Program-made: the position numbers and the translations under genes
The notes under the pieces: model-generated
What the model was told of the DNA's origin: nothing
The model's input: only the letters and a program-made list of their open reading frames with translations
Database searches by the model: none
Shown: one piece after another, positions 49,701 to 60,016 of the stretch
Numbering within the stretch: position 1 is the stretch's first letter
Layout: each line of letters begins with the position of its first letter
Source: Scytalidium lignicola
Taxonomy: Eukaryota; Ascomycota; Leotiomycetes
Assembly (NCBI GenBank): GCA_002812745.2
Contig: NCSJ02000232.1
Location: 1 to 64,000 of the forward strand
Length of the DNA stretch: 64,000 nt
Direction of reading: 5' to 3'

Positions 49701-49993
49701 GGGTCTGAGGGCTTTTCAAACTTCAAACCATCGTGGGGTCCAGTTTCTGACATGGCTCCTTGGTAAGGAAACGGGAAATCACCAAAGGGAGATGCACCGA
49801 CAACATCGAGAGGAGGTGACGTCGACTGTGCTAGGGAATTATTTTGCCGCTGTTGATTGTTGTCGAGCATGAACTGCTCGATGTCGAGAGATTCGGACTG
49901 CATCGGCGCAGTATTATTAGCTGCATTGCTCGAATCCTGGAACTCGTTGCCGCCTTGGACGTGGTAACTGAAATTCCCTTGGGTCGAGGACAT
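46795..49993 (-). CDS. Zn2Cys6 transcription factor with fungal middle homology region
   Basis: Two exons on the minus strand, 49,993-48,825 and 48,772-46,795, with a 53-nt intron (GTTTGT...GGCTAACGATGTGAAAAG) restoring HKPSFMRKLRAGTVPPVLVL; about 1,048 residues. The first 200 residues are Ser/Gln/Asn-rich. The binuclear cluster at residues 212-239 has CIACRRKKIRC, CKHC and C spacing, preceded by basic GKERKRL and followed by a possible dimerising helix (MLDKRLKRMEERIIKI). The middle homology region spans roughly 380-700 (GLHEFGTCQGGRSWALGGQA, RRRTMWACFLMDRF). The C-terminus is Gln/Pro/Gly/Met-rich and could be an activation domain. It is a nuclear DNA-binding regulator; its targets and subfamily are not recognised. 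Its neighbour hak1 on the same strand need not be a target. Confidence 0.88.
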
Positions 49994-51564
49994 TATATGG
50001 CGCCGGAGAACGGCTGCGATCTGACAGGATTTGGTATCTTCGCAGACCTGCAGATTCGTTCATCACACGAAGGTCCAACTCATTGCCGCCAGCATCTAGC
50101 TCATTCGAGGTTGCCCGTTGGCTCAGAGGTCGTTGAAGTCGTTGTCCCGCCGAATTTGCACCCGACAAGAACGCAACGAGGAATGGCCAGAATGTCTAGG
50201 GTTATGCCGGATCAATGATCGGAGAAACTGTGGTGTCCTAGCTCAACGACCAGGGAGGTTGCAGCACCAACACACCTACCTACAAACAGATACTCGTTAA
50301 ACTAGACTTGGACGTATGGGCGTAGGCTGTCTAGTGCAGAGTCGATTGAAGTCGTGATTGTTCAGTAAGAGATGCACGGGGATCACCAGCATTATGGGAA
50401 GTGGGCTAGGCCCACACAAAGAAAGATGGGCATTCCGGATTAGTCCGTTCACGTGCTGGATGTGGAGAGTCCGGGGTGCAGGGGCAACGAGAGACCGTCA
50501 GCAGTGAAACCCCAATCAGAATGCCGTAAATGATAAGTCACTACACTTTCGTAATCCCGTTCTCGCAAGTGGGCGTGAGAGGCAAACCGCGTCAACGCAT
50601 CCAGCTGGACTCTCAAAGAAAGTTTCTGTGGAACTACGGATATCGCGGCGGAAGAGGCAACATCAAACGATGGCTCGTGAGAAGTAGTAAGCTGTATGCT
50701 TCGACTACGCATTAGTCGCTAGATCCACTTGGATATGTATCTCACCGTCTAAGGTTCCTCTAGGCATGAGTACTGCTGAAATAGCGAGATGCTATTGGAT
50801 CCTCTCGACGTTGGTTGGATTTTGTGCGCACCTAGGCGTGACTGTTTGCATAACTAGGACCGGTTCCGCAAGACTGTACAGCTTCCCTTACCACCAAAGA
50901 CACTTTTTCATGCCGTCCTGAATTTGCTACTCCAAATGTCTCTTCCAGCTGCGCAAGATCTTGCTGCATGGTGGGATACCGGTACCACAGATCTTGACTG
51001 TCGTGCAGGAAACACCAACCCCAAGGTATATCCGTAAGGCACAAAGATTTCAGTTGCACAAGTCCTACCACGCCTGTGTACTTAAAAGTGTACGGAGGTA
51101 CAGCAGGACGTTATCCCCTTGGACCCCCAATAAGTCATTTTGAACCACTTTTAGCGTCGTTGCCTTACAATTATCTCCGTTTTGGGAGAATGAAGGATTT
51201 TAAAATGGACAATATCCCTGAATATAACTTTGGCCTGAGAAGCTTACGCGACCTGGCGCTGAGGGATACCACTGAGTTCGGAATAGACTACGGTAGGGCT
51301 AGTAATTTGATAAATAGTATCGCCTGATGGGGCTTAAATGCCCACACATCTATCGCAATGTTTGTCCCAGCCATTCTGGGGCATCCTAGGGCATCATAGC
51401 TTACCTTTCATGCCTTACGATCTACTCCTATGCAAAGATTCCCTGGGTTATACCAAAATTCACCGTGATGAAAGGAATGAAAGCACCAAGCTAACTAATC
51501 TCAAGCGACTCTGTCAATTCTTCATATATAACTAAGATGCAAAGATAGTGTAAATAAATAAAGA
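49994..51564. other. Intergenic region
   Basis: It holds the presumed promoter of the Zn2Cys6 gene. Short open frames at 50,832-51,071 (minus) and 51,076-51,327 (plus) contain a few protein-like phrases (LWYRYPTMQQDLAQLEETF) but no domain I can name; they could be remnants of a decayed gene. Confidence 0.5.
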
Positions 51565-51912
51565 AAGGCCACAGCTAAATCTACACACCTAGCGCGTCCT
51601 TATATCTACACACACCACCAAATTACGATAAATGCAAGAAAGTTTAAGCGAGAACATGTTTATGCGAGGAAAATATAAACGAGAGCATTTTAACTCTTAC
51701 TTTGACTAACATTTTTACAATAATTTTATATAAAACTTATACAATTAAAATTGATAATTCATTTAATTCGAACAAATTATTTGAATATATATTTTTTAAA
51801 CTAATTCTGATTCATTGGTGTTTGAAATATTTACGTATAAAATTACAAAACTAGTATGGTGGTATGTGTAGATATAAGGACGCGCTAGGTGTGTAGATTT
51901 AGCTGTGGCCTT
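51565..51912. mobile_element. MITE with long terminal inverted repeats (348 bp)
   Basis: The ends begin AAGGCCACAGCTAAATC and its exact complement. The inverted match runs about 56 bp with one mismatch (ACACACACC against ACACATACC). The centre is AT-rich without coding capacity. The flanks show only an imperfect similarity (AATAAAGA and AATAAATG), so neither target duplication nor superfamily is settled. Confidence 0.8.
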
Positions 51913-52528
51913 AATAAATGCTCCGGGCCAATGGTGTGAAACCTAGATCAAATGTCGGCTTCATTTCTGGACCATTATTTTTTATGCACGAGCCTTAACA
52001 TTTTATGATCAGAGATTCCTTTGAAGACGACGTAAGCTACAACTTCCGCATTGACGATAATTTTGCTTTTCGTTTCTTGATAGAAGACTAGAAGACTAGA
52101 TTCCAGCTCATTTTGGAACTTTACGGTGACCAGATTGACCTCGATGAAAGCTTAAATGCTTCCAATAAACTTAAATGTAAAGGAACGTAATTGGTGGAGG
52201 GGGAATTCAATTCGGCCTACAATTTTCCTCAGTGCCTCGAGCGATTTACCATAGACTGTTTCATGTAGTTGAGAGGCCTACTTAGCCCATATTAGCTCAG
52301 TCAAACTAAGTTTTTCTTTTCGTTTTCTTTCTTTTTCCTGTTTGAAATTGTGATTGTCCTTTTTTTTTTTCGTCCTGTGAGCAAAGTGCGGTCAATGTAG
52401 AGAAAAAANGAAATATGGAAAAGACATAGTTCTTTTTGAAAGCCACCCACTCCATTTGCTTGGTGCTGATAGCCGATGCTCGCAGGGGAGACCTGAAGCA
52501 TCCACAGCCATGGAATGTTTATAACATC
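51913..52528. other. Intergenic region between two MITEs
   Basis: No gene or repeat ends seen; it includes T-rich runs around 52,310-52,370 and an N at 52,410. Confidence 0.5.
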
Positions 52529-52797
52529 CAGTGTTGGAATTAAGTATAGTTTAACTTTTTATTGATTATTAATTTGATTATCAATAATTTATAATTTCAT
52601 GAAATAATACATAAAACGCATAAAAAATGCATTTTATATATATATTTTAAAGTTATTCAAACTACTTAAATATTACACGAGTAAAAACTCATAATACTCA
52701 ACTCAAATATCAAAAATCTCCTACTCAACTCCACTCAAATAATATTTGAGTTGCTCAAGTAGCTACTTAAGTAGTTTGAATATTTTTGCCAACACTG
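52529..52797. mobile_element. hAT-type MITE (269 bp) with 8-bp target duplication
   Basis: The ends are CAGTGTTGG and CCAACACTG, characteristic of hAT elements. The element is flanked by ATAACATC on both sides (52,521-52,528 and 52,798-52,805), a perfect 8-bp target-site duplication as the superfamily produces. A subterminal motif TTCAAACTACTTAA occurs near 52,660 and inverted near 52,770. There is no coding capacity. It ends 81 bp upstream of the FAD monooxygenase start codon. Confidence 0.9.
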
Positions 52798-52878
52798 ATA
52801 ACATCCCTCCTCCCCCAACAACCCCGCAAAGCAGCGACTGGATCTATAATCATTTCTGCTGAGCTTCCGCAGATCAAG

Positions 52879-54270
52879 ATGTCTTTCAATCAGCCAGGCA
52901 TCCCACTGAAAATAAACGTCATCGGCGCTGGTATGGCCGGTCTCTCATCAGCAATAGCACTCTCAGACATAAACCCCGACCACCAGATTACAGTAATAGA
53001 ATCCAACGCCTCCCTCAGCGAACTCGGCGCCGGACTGCAACTCTTCCCAAACAGCACCCGCCTGCTACACAAATGGGGCCTAACACCATCCCTGGAAAAA
53101 GTCGGCTTCCAATCCTCCCACACGTCCATCCGCCGCTGGGAAGATAACACCGAGCTAGTCGTCACCCTGAACAACCCCACCACCACATGGCTCTACGGCT
53201 GGCCCCAATGGCAGATCTACCGGCCGGACCTGCAGCAAGTGCTCTTCGAGCGCGCAAAACAGCTCTATAATGTGTCCTTTTTATTTGGCAAGTCCGTTGT
53301 ATCCGTGGACCACGAGACCGGCACTGTCCATACGGATGACGGTGAGGTCTTCGAGGCGGATCTCACAGTCGCAGCAGATGGGATCTGGTCCCGGGCCAGG
53401 CGATGCTTGCCGGCGTCGAAGGATGTGGTCCCCACCCCGTATCGGGAACATAACTACCGGGCTGTGATTCCGCGGTCACGGATGCTCTCTAACGCCTTTA
53501 CTGCGTCGTTGATGTCTTCCCCGGAGACGAAATTGTGGGTGGGACCCAGCGCGTTTGTGTTGGGGTATACGGTTGCCTCGAACGAGTTGTATAATCTTGT
53601 TATCGGTGTCCCGCGACCGAGCGAAGGGATGCCCCTCGGATCGTGGAGTCACCCTGCAGATGTTGAGACGATGCGCGGGCTTGTATCGGAGTGGTGTGAG
53701 GAAGTACGAGCGTTGGCTTCTCTCGTTCAAGAGGGGGAGTGCGTTTCCTGGACCTTGGGTGAGGTCGCTCCTATTCCCAGCTATGTTAGTACATCTGGAA
53801 GAGTAGCGCTGGTTGGAGACGCGGCGCACGCTCTTCTTCCCCATGCTGCACAGGGAGCGGGAATGGCGATTGAGGATGCGGCGAGTCTGGCAGAGTTTGT
53901 GGGATATTTGAAGTCAACAAAGGATCTGACGAAGGTGATGAGTGCGTGGAGCCAGTTTAGACAAGCTCGCGTGGACCATTTGCGTAGCATCAGCCGTGGC
54001 AATGCCAATGATATGACTCTTCCAGATGGCGACCATCAGATTGCGCGAGATGTGAAATGGAGTGTTATTCGCGATAGGCAGCGGGCGCAGTTGGCTGAGC
54101 TTGGATTTGAGAAGGCTAGAGAGAAAGTAATCAGGGAGAGACCAGCGCCTGATCCAGCTTGTAAAAGCACGTTTGAGCCTGGTGGTAGAATGTGGATCAA
54201 TGGGTTTGATGTAAGTGAGGAGAGTAAGAAGTTCTGTTGTGAACATCTAGGATATAGATCATCAGCTTAA
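52879..54270 (+). CDS. FAD-dependent monooxygenase (salicylate hydroxylase-like)
   Basis: A single intronless exon of 463 residues. The start is set at ATG 52,879 because the open frame further upstream has no ATG and runs into the hAT MITE. The first residues lead straight to the FAD-binding Rossmann motif (NVIGAGMAGLSSAIAL, with GxGxxG). ADGIWSRAR is the DG motif of class A flavoprotein hydroxylases, and GRVALVGDAAHALLPHAAQG is the GD motif contacting FAD ribose. The family hydroxylates aromatic or polyketide-like substrates with NAD(P)H and oxygen. No signal peptide is seen, so it is probably cytosolic. Nearby P450 and Baeyer-Villiger-type genes suggest a catabolic or secondary-metabolite locus. 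The insertion just upstream probably reshaped its promoter. Confidence 0.85.
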   Translation: MSFNQPGIPLKINVIGAGMAGLSSAIALSDINPDHQITVIESNASLSELGAGLQLFPNSTRLLHKWGLTPSLEKVGFQSSHTSIRRWEDNTELVVTLNNPTTTWLYGWPQWQIYRPDLQQVLFERAKQLYNVSFLFGKSVVSVDHETGTVHTDDGEVFEADLTVAADGIWSRARRCLPASKDVVPTPYREHNYRAVIPRSRMLSNAFTASLMSSPETKLWVGPSAFVLGYTVASNELYNLVIGVPRPSEGMPLGSWSHPADVETMRGLVSEWCEEVRALASLVQEGECVSWTLGEVAPIPSYVSTSGRVALVGDAAHALLPHAAQGAGMAIEDAASLAEFVGYLKSTKDLTKVMSAWSQFRQARVDHLRSISRGNANDMTLPDGDHQIARDVKWSVIRDRQRAQLAELGFEKAREKVIRERPAPDPACKSTFEPGGRMWINGFDVSEESKKFCCEHLGYRSSA

Positions 54271-55772
54271 GCAATAAGGATTTACTATATATTATAATAT
54301 TTTTAGGTTATATGCTATGATGCAAGAGCTAAATAGCCCTAGATAGTGTGACACCAGCGAAACACAATAATCTCGTCGTAATATATTGTGACTAATTCTT
54401 GAAGCTCTATCTACTTTTAATACTATATTGCTAGTGCTATCTAACTCTATTCAGAAGGCACCTTTTAGTCAGTCTTTTGGCGTTTTATTAACTGTGGTCA
54501 CACAAATTGAGATTAGTGAATATAGACCTTGATCGATTATAGGATTTTGCTATCTTTAATAACTGCAACTCAACAACATCATGTTTCATTAGTGTTTTAA
54601 AAACCTTCTACTATTTTTACAACCGAAATTATTAATACTGAAAAGTTTCAAAGAAACATTATAATTATAGACTTTGATTAGGAATAAAAGATTTATAATA
54701 TTAATATCCGCGATGTTCACAAGCCTTGCAATAATTTACTGAAGTAAGCAATCAGTAGAGTGGGAATTCATAGATTCTTATGCTTACTTGGCCCGCTGGA
54801 ACAACACTGAGAGAATATATATCTTTTGGCGAATCGTTCGACTTGCTAGACGTATCCGTTGTCTTAACGAGGTAAATGACTGCTGGATGATCTGAATGTA
54901 TAATTTGTGCCGTCTGAGATCCTTGATCTTCTGACAGCAAACTTTTGACCTCCATCACTGTTGATGTGACTATGTCCGGGGAAAATACCTAAGAGGTACG
55001 GTGACTAGAAAGAGGAAGCGTTTGCAATAGTGTCCGGGATCGATGACGGGCGCGTCCACAGCGGAAGTGGTTTCTACTTATACTAAAGTACTAGGGGATA
55101 TGCAGTGACCTCTGCCTACGGATGGTCATCATGCTGGTCGATCCTAACCAGGGTAAGCTACCACGTAGAAGCACGCGGTCTGAGGCGAGAGAAAGTTGAA
55201 AATATATATATATTACGTATGGCCTTATCGTAAGTTAATCCTCTACACAAATATCCCAAGAACCGGTAAAGGTTACTGAGTTGGGTAATAATTTGCATGC
55301 CGCAACTTTATGTTGCACGTTTTGAAATGCTGGTATCAATTGTCATTCCAGCACTACATGAATTATTGAATGCTGAAGCGTGGAGGAATGAGCTACAATC
55401 TACTCCGGTGGAGAGATTATATTTACTTTTGAGCCACCGAGGAAAGGTTGTTAACAGCACATTAACCAGGTTAGAATTTGGCTTGGGCATCCTGTGGCTA
55501 CAACATCTTCGTACGCATCACAGAATTTGCTGCGGATATTGCGGTCTCGCCGCCCACCAGATACCTCATATAATACACTTACAAGTCCACCACATTTAAA
55601 GATGTATATAGTTATGTGTTAGGAAAGTCACGTTGTAAAAACACTGGTCTGTGCATTGTGAATATCAACTTTGACTGTCTTTCTGATGAATTGGTTCTAT
55701 AGTACAAACATGCCCCACTCGGTGTGTGCTCGCAGTGGTAAACTTACGTTACATTCCTTACGCGTGTAGAAC
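54271..55772. other. Intergenic region
   Basis: Between the FAD monooxygenase and the P450 3' end. AT-rich with scattered short frames (54,752-54,958 minus; 55,297-55,599 plus) lacking recognisable domains. Confidence 0.5.
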
Positions 55773-57448
55773 TTATACGGATTCGAGGGTCAACAAGCAA
55801 GTTTGATCGATAGGTCTGGTCGAAATGGCTTGGTCATATAACTCCATGCTTGCTCGCATTTCTGGGGCGATCCTAGTCCGATAGCGAGAGTATAGTTCAC
55901 GGAGCAGGCACTTCATTTCAACAATTGCAAGACTAAGATAGCTGTTAAGGAATGCAGAAGTAACACAAATCCCGAACTTACTGTCTGCCTGTGCAAGATC
56001 TACCACCAGCACCAAACGAGAAAAATAGCTTATTCATCATAGGAATAGCTTTGGAATCAAGCCATCGTTCTGGGATAAATCGATCCCCGCGATCAAAGAT
56101 ATCAGGGTTCAATCGGTGGACACTCCAAGCTTGACAACTGACGATAGTCCTACCTGGAATAAAATATCCGTCGATCATGCGACCAGCAGAGGGGACATAT
56201 CGCGGTTGCGACATTGGAATGGGAGGAAAGCACCTCAGACCCTCTTTGATAACTGCTTCCAAGTATGGCAAGTCATTGAGGGCTTTATCTCTGTTAGATG
56301 AAATCTCGGCGATCAGCTTCTCCTGGACAGGATAGCTTTCGGGAAGAGACAATTGATACATCAAGAAGCATAAGGCGTCACCAGTTGTATCGATACCTGC
56401 TGCTAGATGGTTCATACATTCTGCGGCGACTTGGATTGGGCGAAATGCTCCGTTACCATTCTTAAGGCTGTATACCAAACTGTGATCCCCTGAATCGGTC
56501 TGCTCACACGCCCTGAGTACGTACTGGCCGATATGTGATTGCAATTTCGCTGGGAATGTTTCCTCCAGCCAGTGTGTCACCGCTGGCCAACGATATCGAC
56601 ACAGTTTGGCTGCCATGCAGTCAGAACTGTTCTTCGTGTAGTAGGAAGGTAACAACCTTTTAAATTATCGCCATATGAATAATCTTTCATCAAGTTGAGA
56701 TCTCTACCTTCAATAGATTTAGTTCCATGCGGATGGAGCAGGTGGAACGAAGCACAATCCATGGCAAAACAGTGCAAATAATCCTAGATTTGTCAGGTTT
56801 CCTATCGGGAGAAATGTGGTAAGAGCATTTACGTAGAAATCTATGGCATGCCCTCTGCCACTGTCACACTGTCGCAAAAACACATTTACCCGTTCGTGAA
56901 TACCATCCAGGACCTCGGGATGCATAATACTGGTATTGGCATACGATCCCGCAATGTGACGTTTCATTTGGTCATGCTATAACTTTCGTTAATAAATAAA
57001 TTGGATTTCAGACTGTAGCGCAGCTCACTTCTTGCTTCTGAAGGGTTGAGAATGTCGTTCTTTGTTTTTTCGTTCAGTTTAACTTTATTAGACATAATAA
57101 AGTTGTGGCCACCCACCTCGTTTTATATTGTATGAATAGGTCGTAAAACTCGGTCTTGTCATACCCACTCCCAGAACTCTGATATATCTCTTTCAGGGCT
57201 TCAGGCGATGTAAACGACACTTCATTGGGACCTAGTCGGACAACAGGCCCGAACCTTTTGTGCAGCTCGTGAATATACACGCGGCGCTGAGCCGAAAACT
57301 CCTTGTACATGAGAAATATATCAGAAAAGAGAGAGTACCATGGACCGGGAAGTTTTGATAGAGGCGCGAATGCTGCTCGGTAAATTTGCATACCAAGCCA
57401 AGCGGTGCCAAATGCACCAAGGCATATCTCCCAGAGCTGGAAAGCCAT
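55773..57448 (-). CDS. Cytochrome P450 with an apparent one-base frameshift
   Basis: Five exons on the minus strand: 57,448-57,117, 57,059-57,029 (31 nt), 56,976-56,833, 56,783-55,982 and 55,941-55,773; about 492 residues if the frame is continuous. An N-terminal membrane anchor (LGAFGTAWLGMQIYRAAF) leads to LPGPWYSLFSD. The I-helix has AAGIDTTGD, the K-helix EAVIKEGLR (ExxR), the PERF region FIPERWL, and the haem loop FSFGAGGRSCTGRQ supplies the Cys ligand. It would be an ER-bound monooxygenase; the substrate is unknown. Within exon 4 the frame before and after 56,658-56,661 (TTTT on the plus strand) differs by one base, as if one A of the coding-strand A-run were missing. All intron phases close only if that base is counted, so this is either a homopolymer error or a recent pseudogene. 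Two direct repeats lie in its upstream region. Confidence 0.8.
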
Positions 57449-57531
57449 GCGGACGATTGAAGATTGGATGTCAAGGCAAGATACTCGAGAAATAGAATAA
57501 CTATGAATTGGAGCGGCTCACTTTCTGGCAG

Positions 57532-57765
57532 TAATCACACTGCTCACATATCCTAGGTATCTGGCGGGAGTTCCAAGATAGCAATGCAGAGGATATACCA
57601 GAACTTGTCCCCTTCCGTTAAACCTAAGCGGCGGCGCTGTGCTGAGACATTATCGTAGGGCTGACATCTCGATCCGATCCTCGCTAGGGTTCCTTGCATT
57701 TTAATTTTCAATAGACCTACTGTACTACAAGGGTAAAACCGTGGAACAATTTTTATGGTATTGCA
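57532..57765 (+). repeat. Direct repeat, copy A
   Basis: It begins near TAATCACACTGCTCAC and ends near GGAACAATTTTTATGGT. It aligns with 57,888-58,096 over most of its length, apart from about 25 extra bases here near 57,690-57,715. It overlaps the upstream region of the P450 gene. Confidence 0.75.
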
Positions 57766-57887
57766 ACAGATAGAGAAGGGCGGTAAACTGGGTGAAAGGT
57801 TATAATGCTCGTAAAACCAGAGTAATATCAAGCTTGTAACCTTGCATTACATTAGTCTTGATACTGTAGTGTTTCAAATTCTTATGA

Positions 57888-58096
57888 TAATCATGCTGCT
57901 TACATATTCTAGGTATCTGACAGGGATTCCAAGATAATAATACAAAGGATACACTAAAACTTGTCCTCTTCCGTTAAACTTAAGTGGTAACACACTATAC
58001 TAAGACGACATGATAAGACAAACCTTCGGTCCGATCCTCGTTAGGACCCACTGTGCTACGAGGGTAGAACCGTGGAACAATTTTTATGGTGTTACT
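57888..58096 (+). repeat. Direct repeat, copy B
   Basis: It matches copy A in the same orientation, about 356 bp downstream (for example CTTCCGTTAAAC, CCGATCCTCG, ACCGTGGAACAATTTTTATGG). Many differences are C-to-T or G-to-A in this copy, suggesting mild RIP. The pogo/Fot1 element begins 22 bp after its end. Confidence 0.75.
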
Positions 58097-58117
58097 AATT
58101 AGTACATACTAATTTTA

Positions 58118-60003
58118 ACGTAATTCCCGGTCTACCGGCCCACCCGATCTACCGGCCCACCTCCCCACCAATTCTCAATTCTACCACCATCACCACTTTC
58201 CACTCCTTAATTTTCAACCAAAACACGTCGCAATGCCAAAAAAAATTGATCCACATCAAGAAGGACGAATTCTACTTGCTATAAACGCGTTGAAAAAAGG
58301 CCAAATTACATCTATTCGATCTGCAGCGCGTAATTTTGATGTTCCGCGTAGTACATTGAAGGCGCGTTACCATGGCAGGATTCAACAATTGACCACTTAC
58401 ACCAAATCCTATAGAATGTCACAGCTCGAAGAAGAATCACTTGTACAGTGGATATTATCTATGGGCAAGCGTGGTTTGCCTCCTAGACCTTCAGGTGTGC
58501 AATCAATGGCTAATATATTGATTGCTGAGCGTGGAGAACCTACCCCTTCTTGTCCTGTAGGCAAAAACTGGTTTGGAGACTTTCTGAAGCGTCACCTAGA
58601 GTTAACTACCAAATATATATGTCGGTATAACTATAAACGAGCCAAATGCGAAGATCCAAAGCTTATTCAAGAGTGGTTTGACAATGTGATAGCTGTGAAA
58701 GCACAATATGGGATACTGGATAAGGACACCTACAACTTCGATGAGACAGGCTTTGCTATGGGTATTATTGCCTCTACTAAAGTGGTTACATCTTCTGATT
58801 GCTATAGCAAACCTCCACTTTTAAAACCTGGCAATAAGGAGTAGGTCATAGTAATTGAATCAGTTAATGCTTGTGGTTGGGCTTTACCACCTTTAATTAT
58901 ATTCAAGGGAAAGGTCTTACTTCTTGGCTGGTATGACAACTTACCACAAGGTTGGAGAATTGCTGTCAGTGATAATGGATGGACAAATAATGCAATTGGC
59001 CTTGACTGGCTTCAGAAAACCTTTGATCTATTCAGCAAAGCCAAGCTTAAAGGCCAATATCACATGCTTGTCCTTGATGGCCATGGTAGCCATGTAGCCC
59101 CTGAATTCGACTGGTATTGCATTCAGAACAATATTATTATTGTCTGTATGCCTCCACATTCATCTCATATCTTACAACCTTTAGATGTGAGTTGTTTTGC
59201 TGTTTTGAAGCGTGTGTATGGTGGTCTGGTGGAGAGGAAAATGCACCTTGATATTCAACATATTGACAAGCTTGATTTTCTGGAAATGTACTCAATTGTA
59301 CAGCAAGAAACCTTTAAATCAAGTAATATCAGTCAAGGATTTGTAGGCACTGGATTAGTTCCTTATAATCCTAATCACGTTATGTCCAAATTGCAACTTG
59401 AGGTTGAGGAGATTTCTACACCTCCTGGGAGCTCCTATGGCAATTCTGAGGTACCTTGGGTCCTTAAGACACCACACAATTCAATTCAATTACAAAAACA
59501 GTATGAGATTATTCAATCAAGACTCCGGCAATATCGAAGTCCTTCTACACCTACTAGAATTACGTTTGCTCAGCTTTTAAAAGAGTGCCAGATGACTATG
59601 CATAATGTCATATTTTTAACAAAAGAAAAANGATGATTTGAAGGCTATCAACTAATCAATTCAACAAAAAGCCAAAAGATCTAAAAAGCGAATAGCTTAT
59701 AAAAGCTCCTTGACAGCACAGGAGGCTCAAGAGATGGCTCAATCAAGTACAATTGCTCAGGAAGTGGTGGAGGTGGCAAATCCAGAGGGTATGACACAGA
59801 CCTTGCCAGCACCACAGCGACGGCCATCTAAGTGCTCAGGGTGTGGAAGTACAGAGCATAAAATAAACAAATGCCCTAATTTAGCTAGCAATTAGATATA
59901 TCGCAATATATTTGTTTTGTGGTTGAATATTTGGTGGTAGAATTGAGAATTGGTGGGGAGGTGGGCCGGTAGACCGGGTGGGCCGGTAGACCGGGAATTA
60001 CGT
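58118..60003 (+). mobile_element. pogo/Fot1-type DNA transposon, 1.9 kb, nearly complete
   Basis: Terminal inverted repeats of about 72 bp start ACGTAATTCCCGGTCTACCG at both ends and differ at one position over most of their length; each holds two copies of GGTCTACCGGCCCACC. The element is flanked by TA on both sides (58,116-58,117 and 60,004-60,005), the target duplication of this superfamily. It contains one transposase gene on the plus strand. Only two likely inactivating C-to-T changes and one artefactual N are visible, in contrast to the heavily RIP-mutated element immediately to its right. Confidence 0.9.
58233..59895 (+). pseudogene. pogo/Fot1 transposase with two premature stops
   Basis: A frame of about 553 residues from MPKKIDPHQEGR. 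An N-terminal Psq-type helix-turn-helix (ITSIRSAARNFDVPRSTLKAR) and a CENP-B-like second helix-turn-helix (LVQWILSMGKRGLPP) bind DNA. The catalytic triad is DDD: Asp in YNFDETGF (about 58,739), Asp in LVLDGHGSH (59,076) and Asp in ILQPLDVSCF, the last two separated by 35 residues (DD35D). The C-terminus carries a CCHC knuckle (CSGCGSTEHKINKC). TAG at 58,842-58,844 and TAA at 59,653-59,655 each stand where CAG/CAA is expected, the signature of light RIP. The N at 59,631 must be dropped for the frame to continue. As read it cannot make a full transposase, although N-terminal DNA-binding fragments might be made. Confidence 0.87.
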
Positions 60004-60016
60004 TAAGAGCCATTTA

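Noticed and set aside
50832..51327. Possible remnant of a leucine-rich or F-box type gene
   Set aside because: Only short phrases on opposite strands; no continuous frame or conserved motif.
52786..52878. Upstream extension of the FAD monooxygenase frame into the hAT MITE
   Set aside because: It begins at a TTG codon inside the terminal repeat; the ATG at 52,879 directly precedes the conserved FAD motif.
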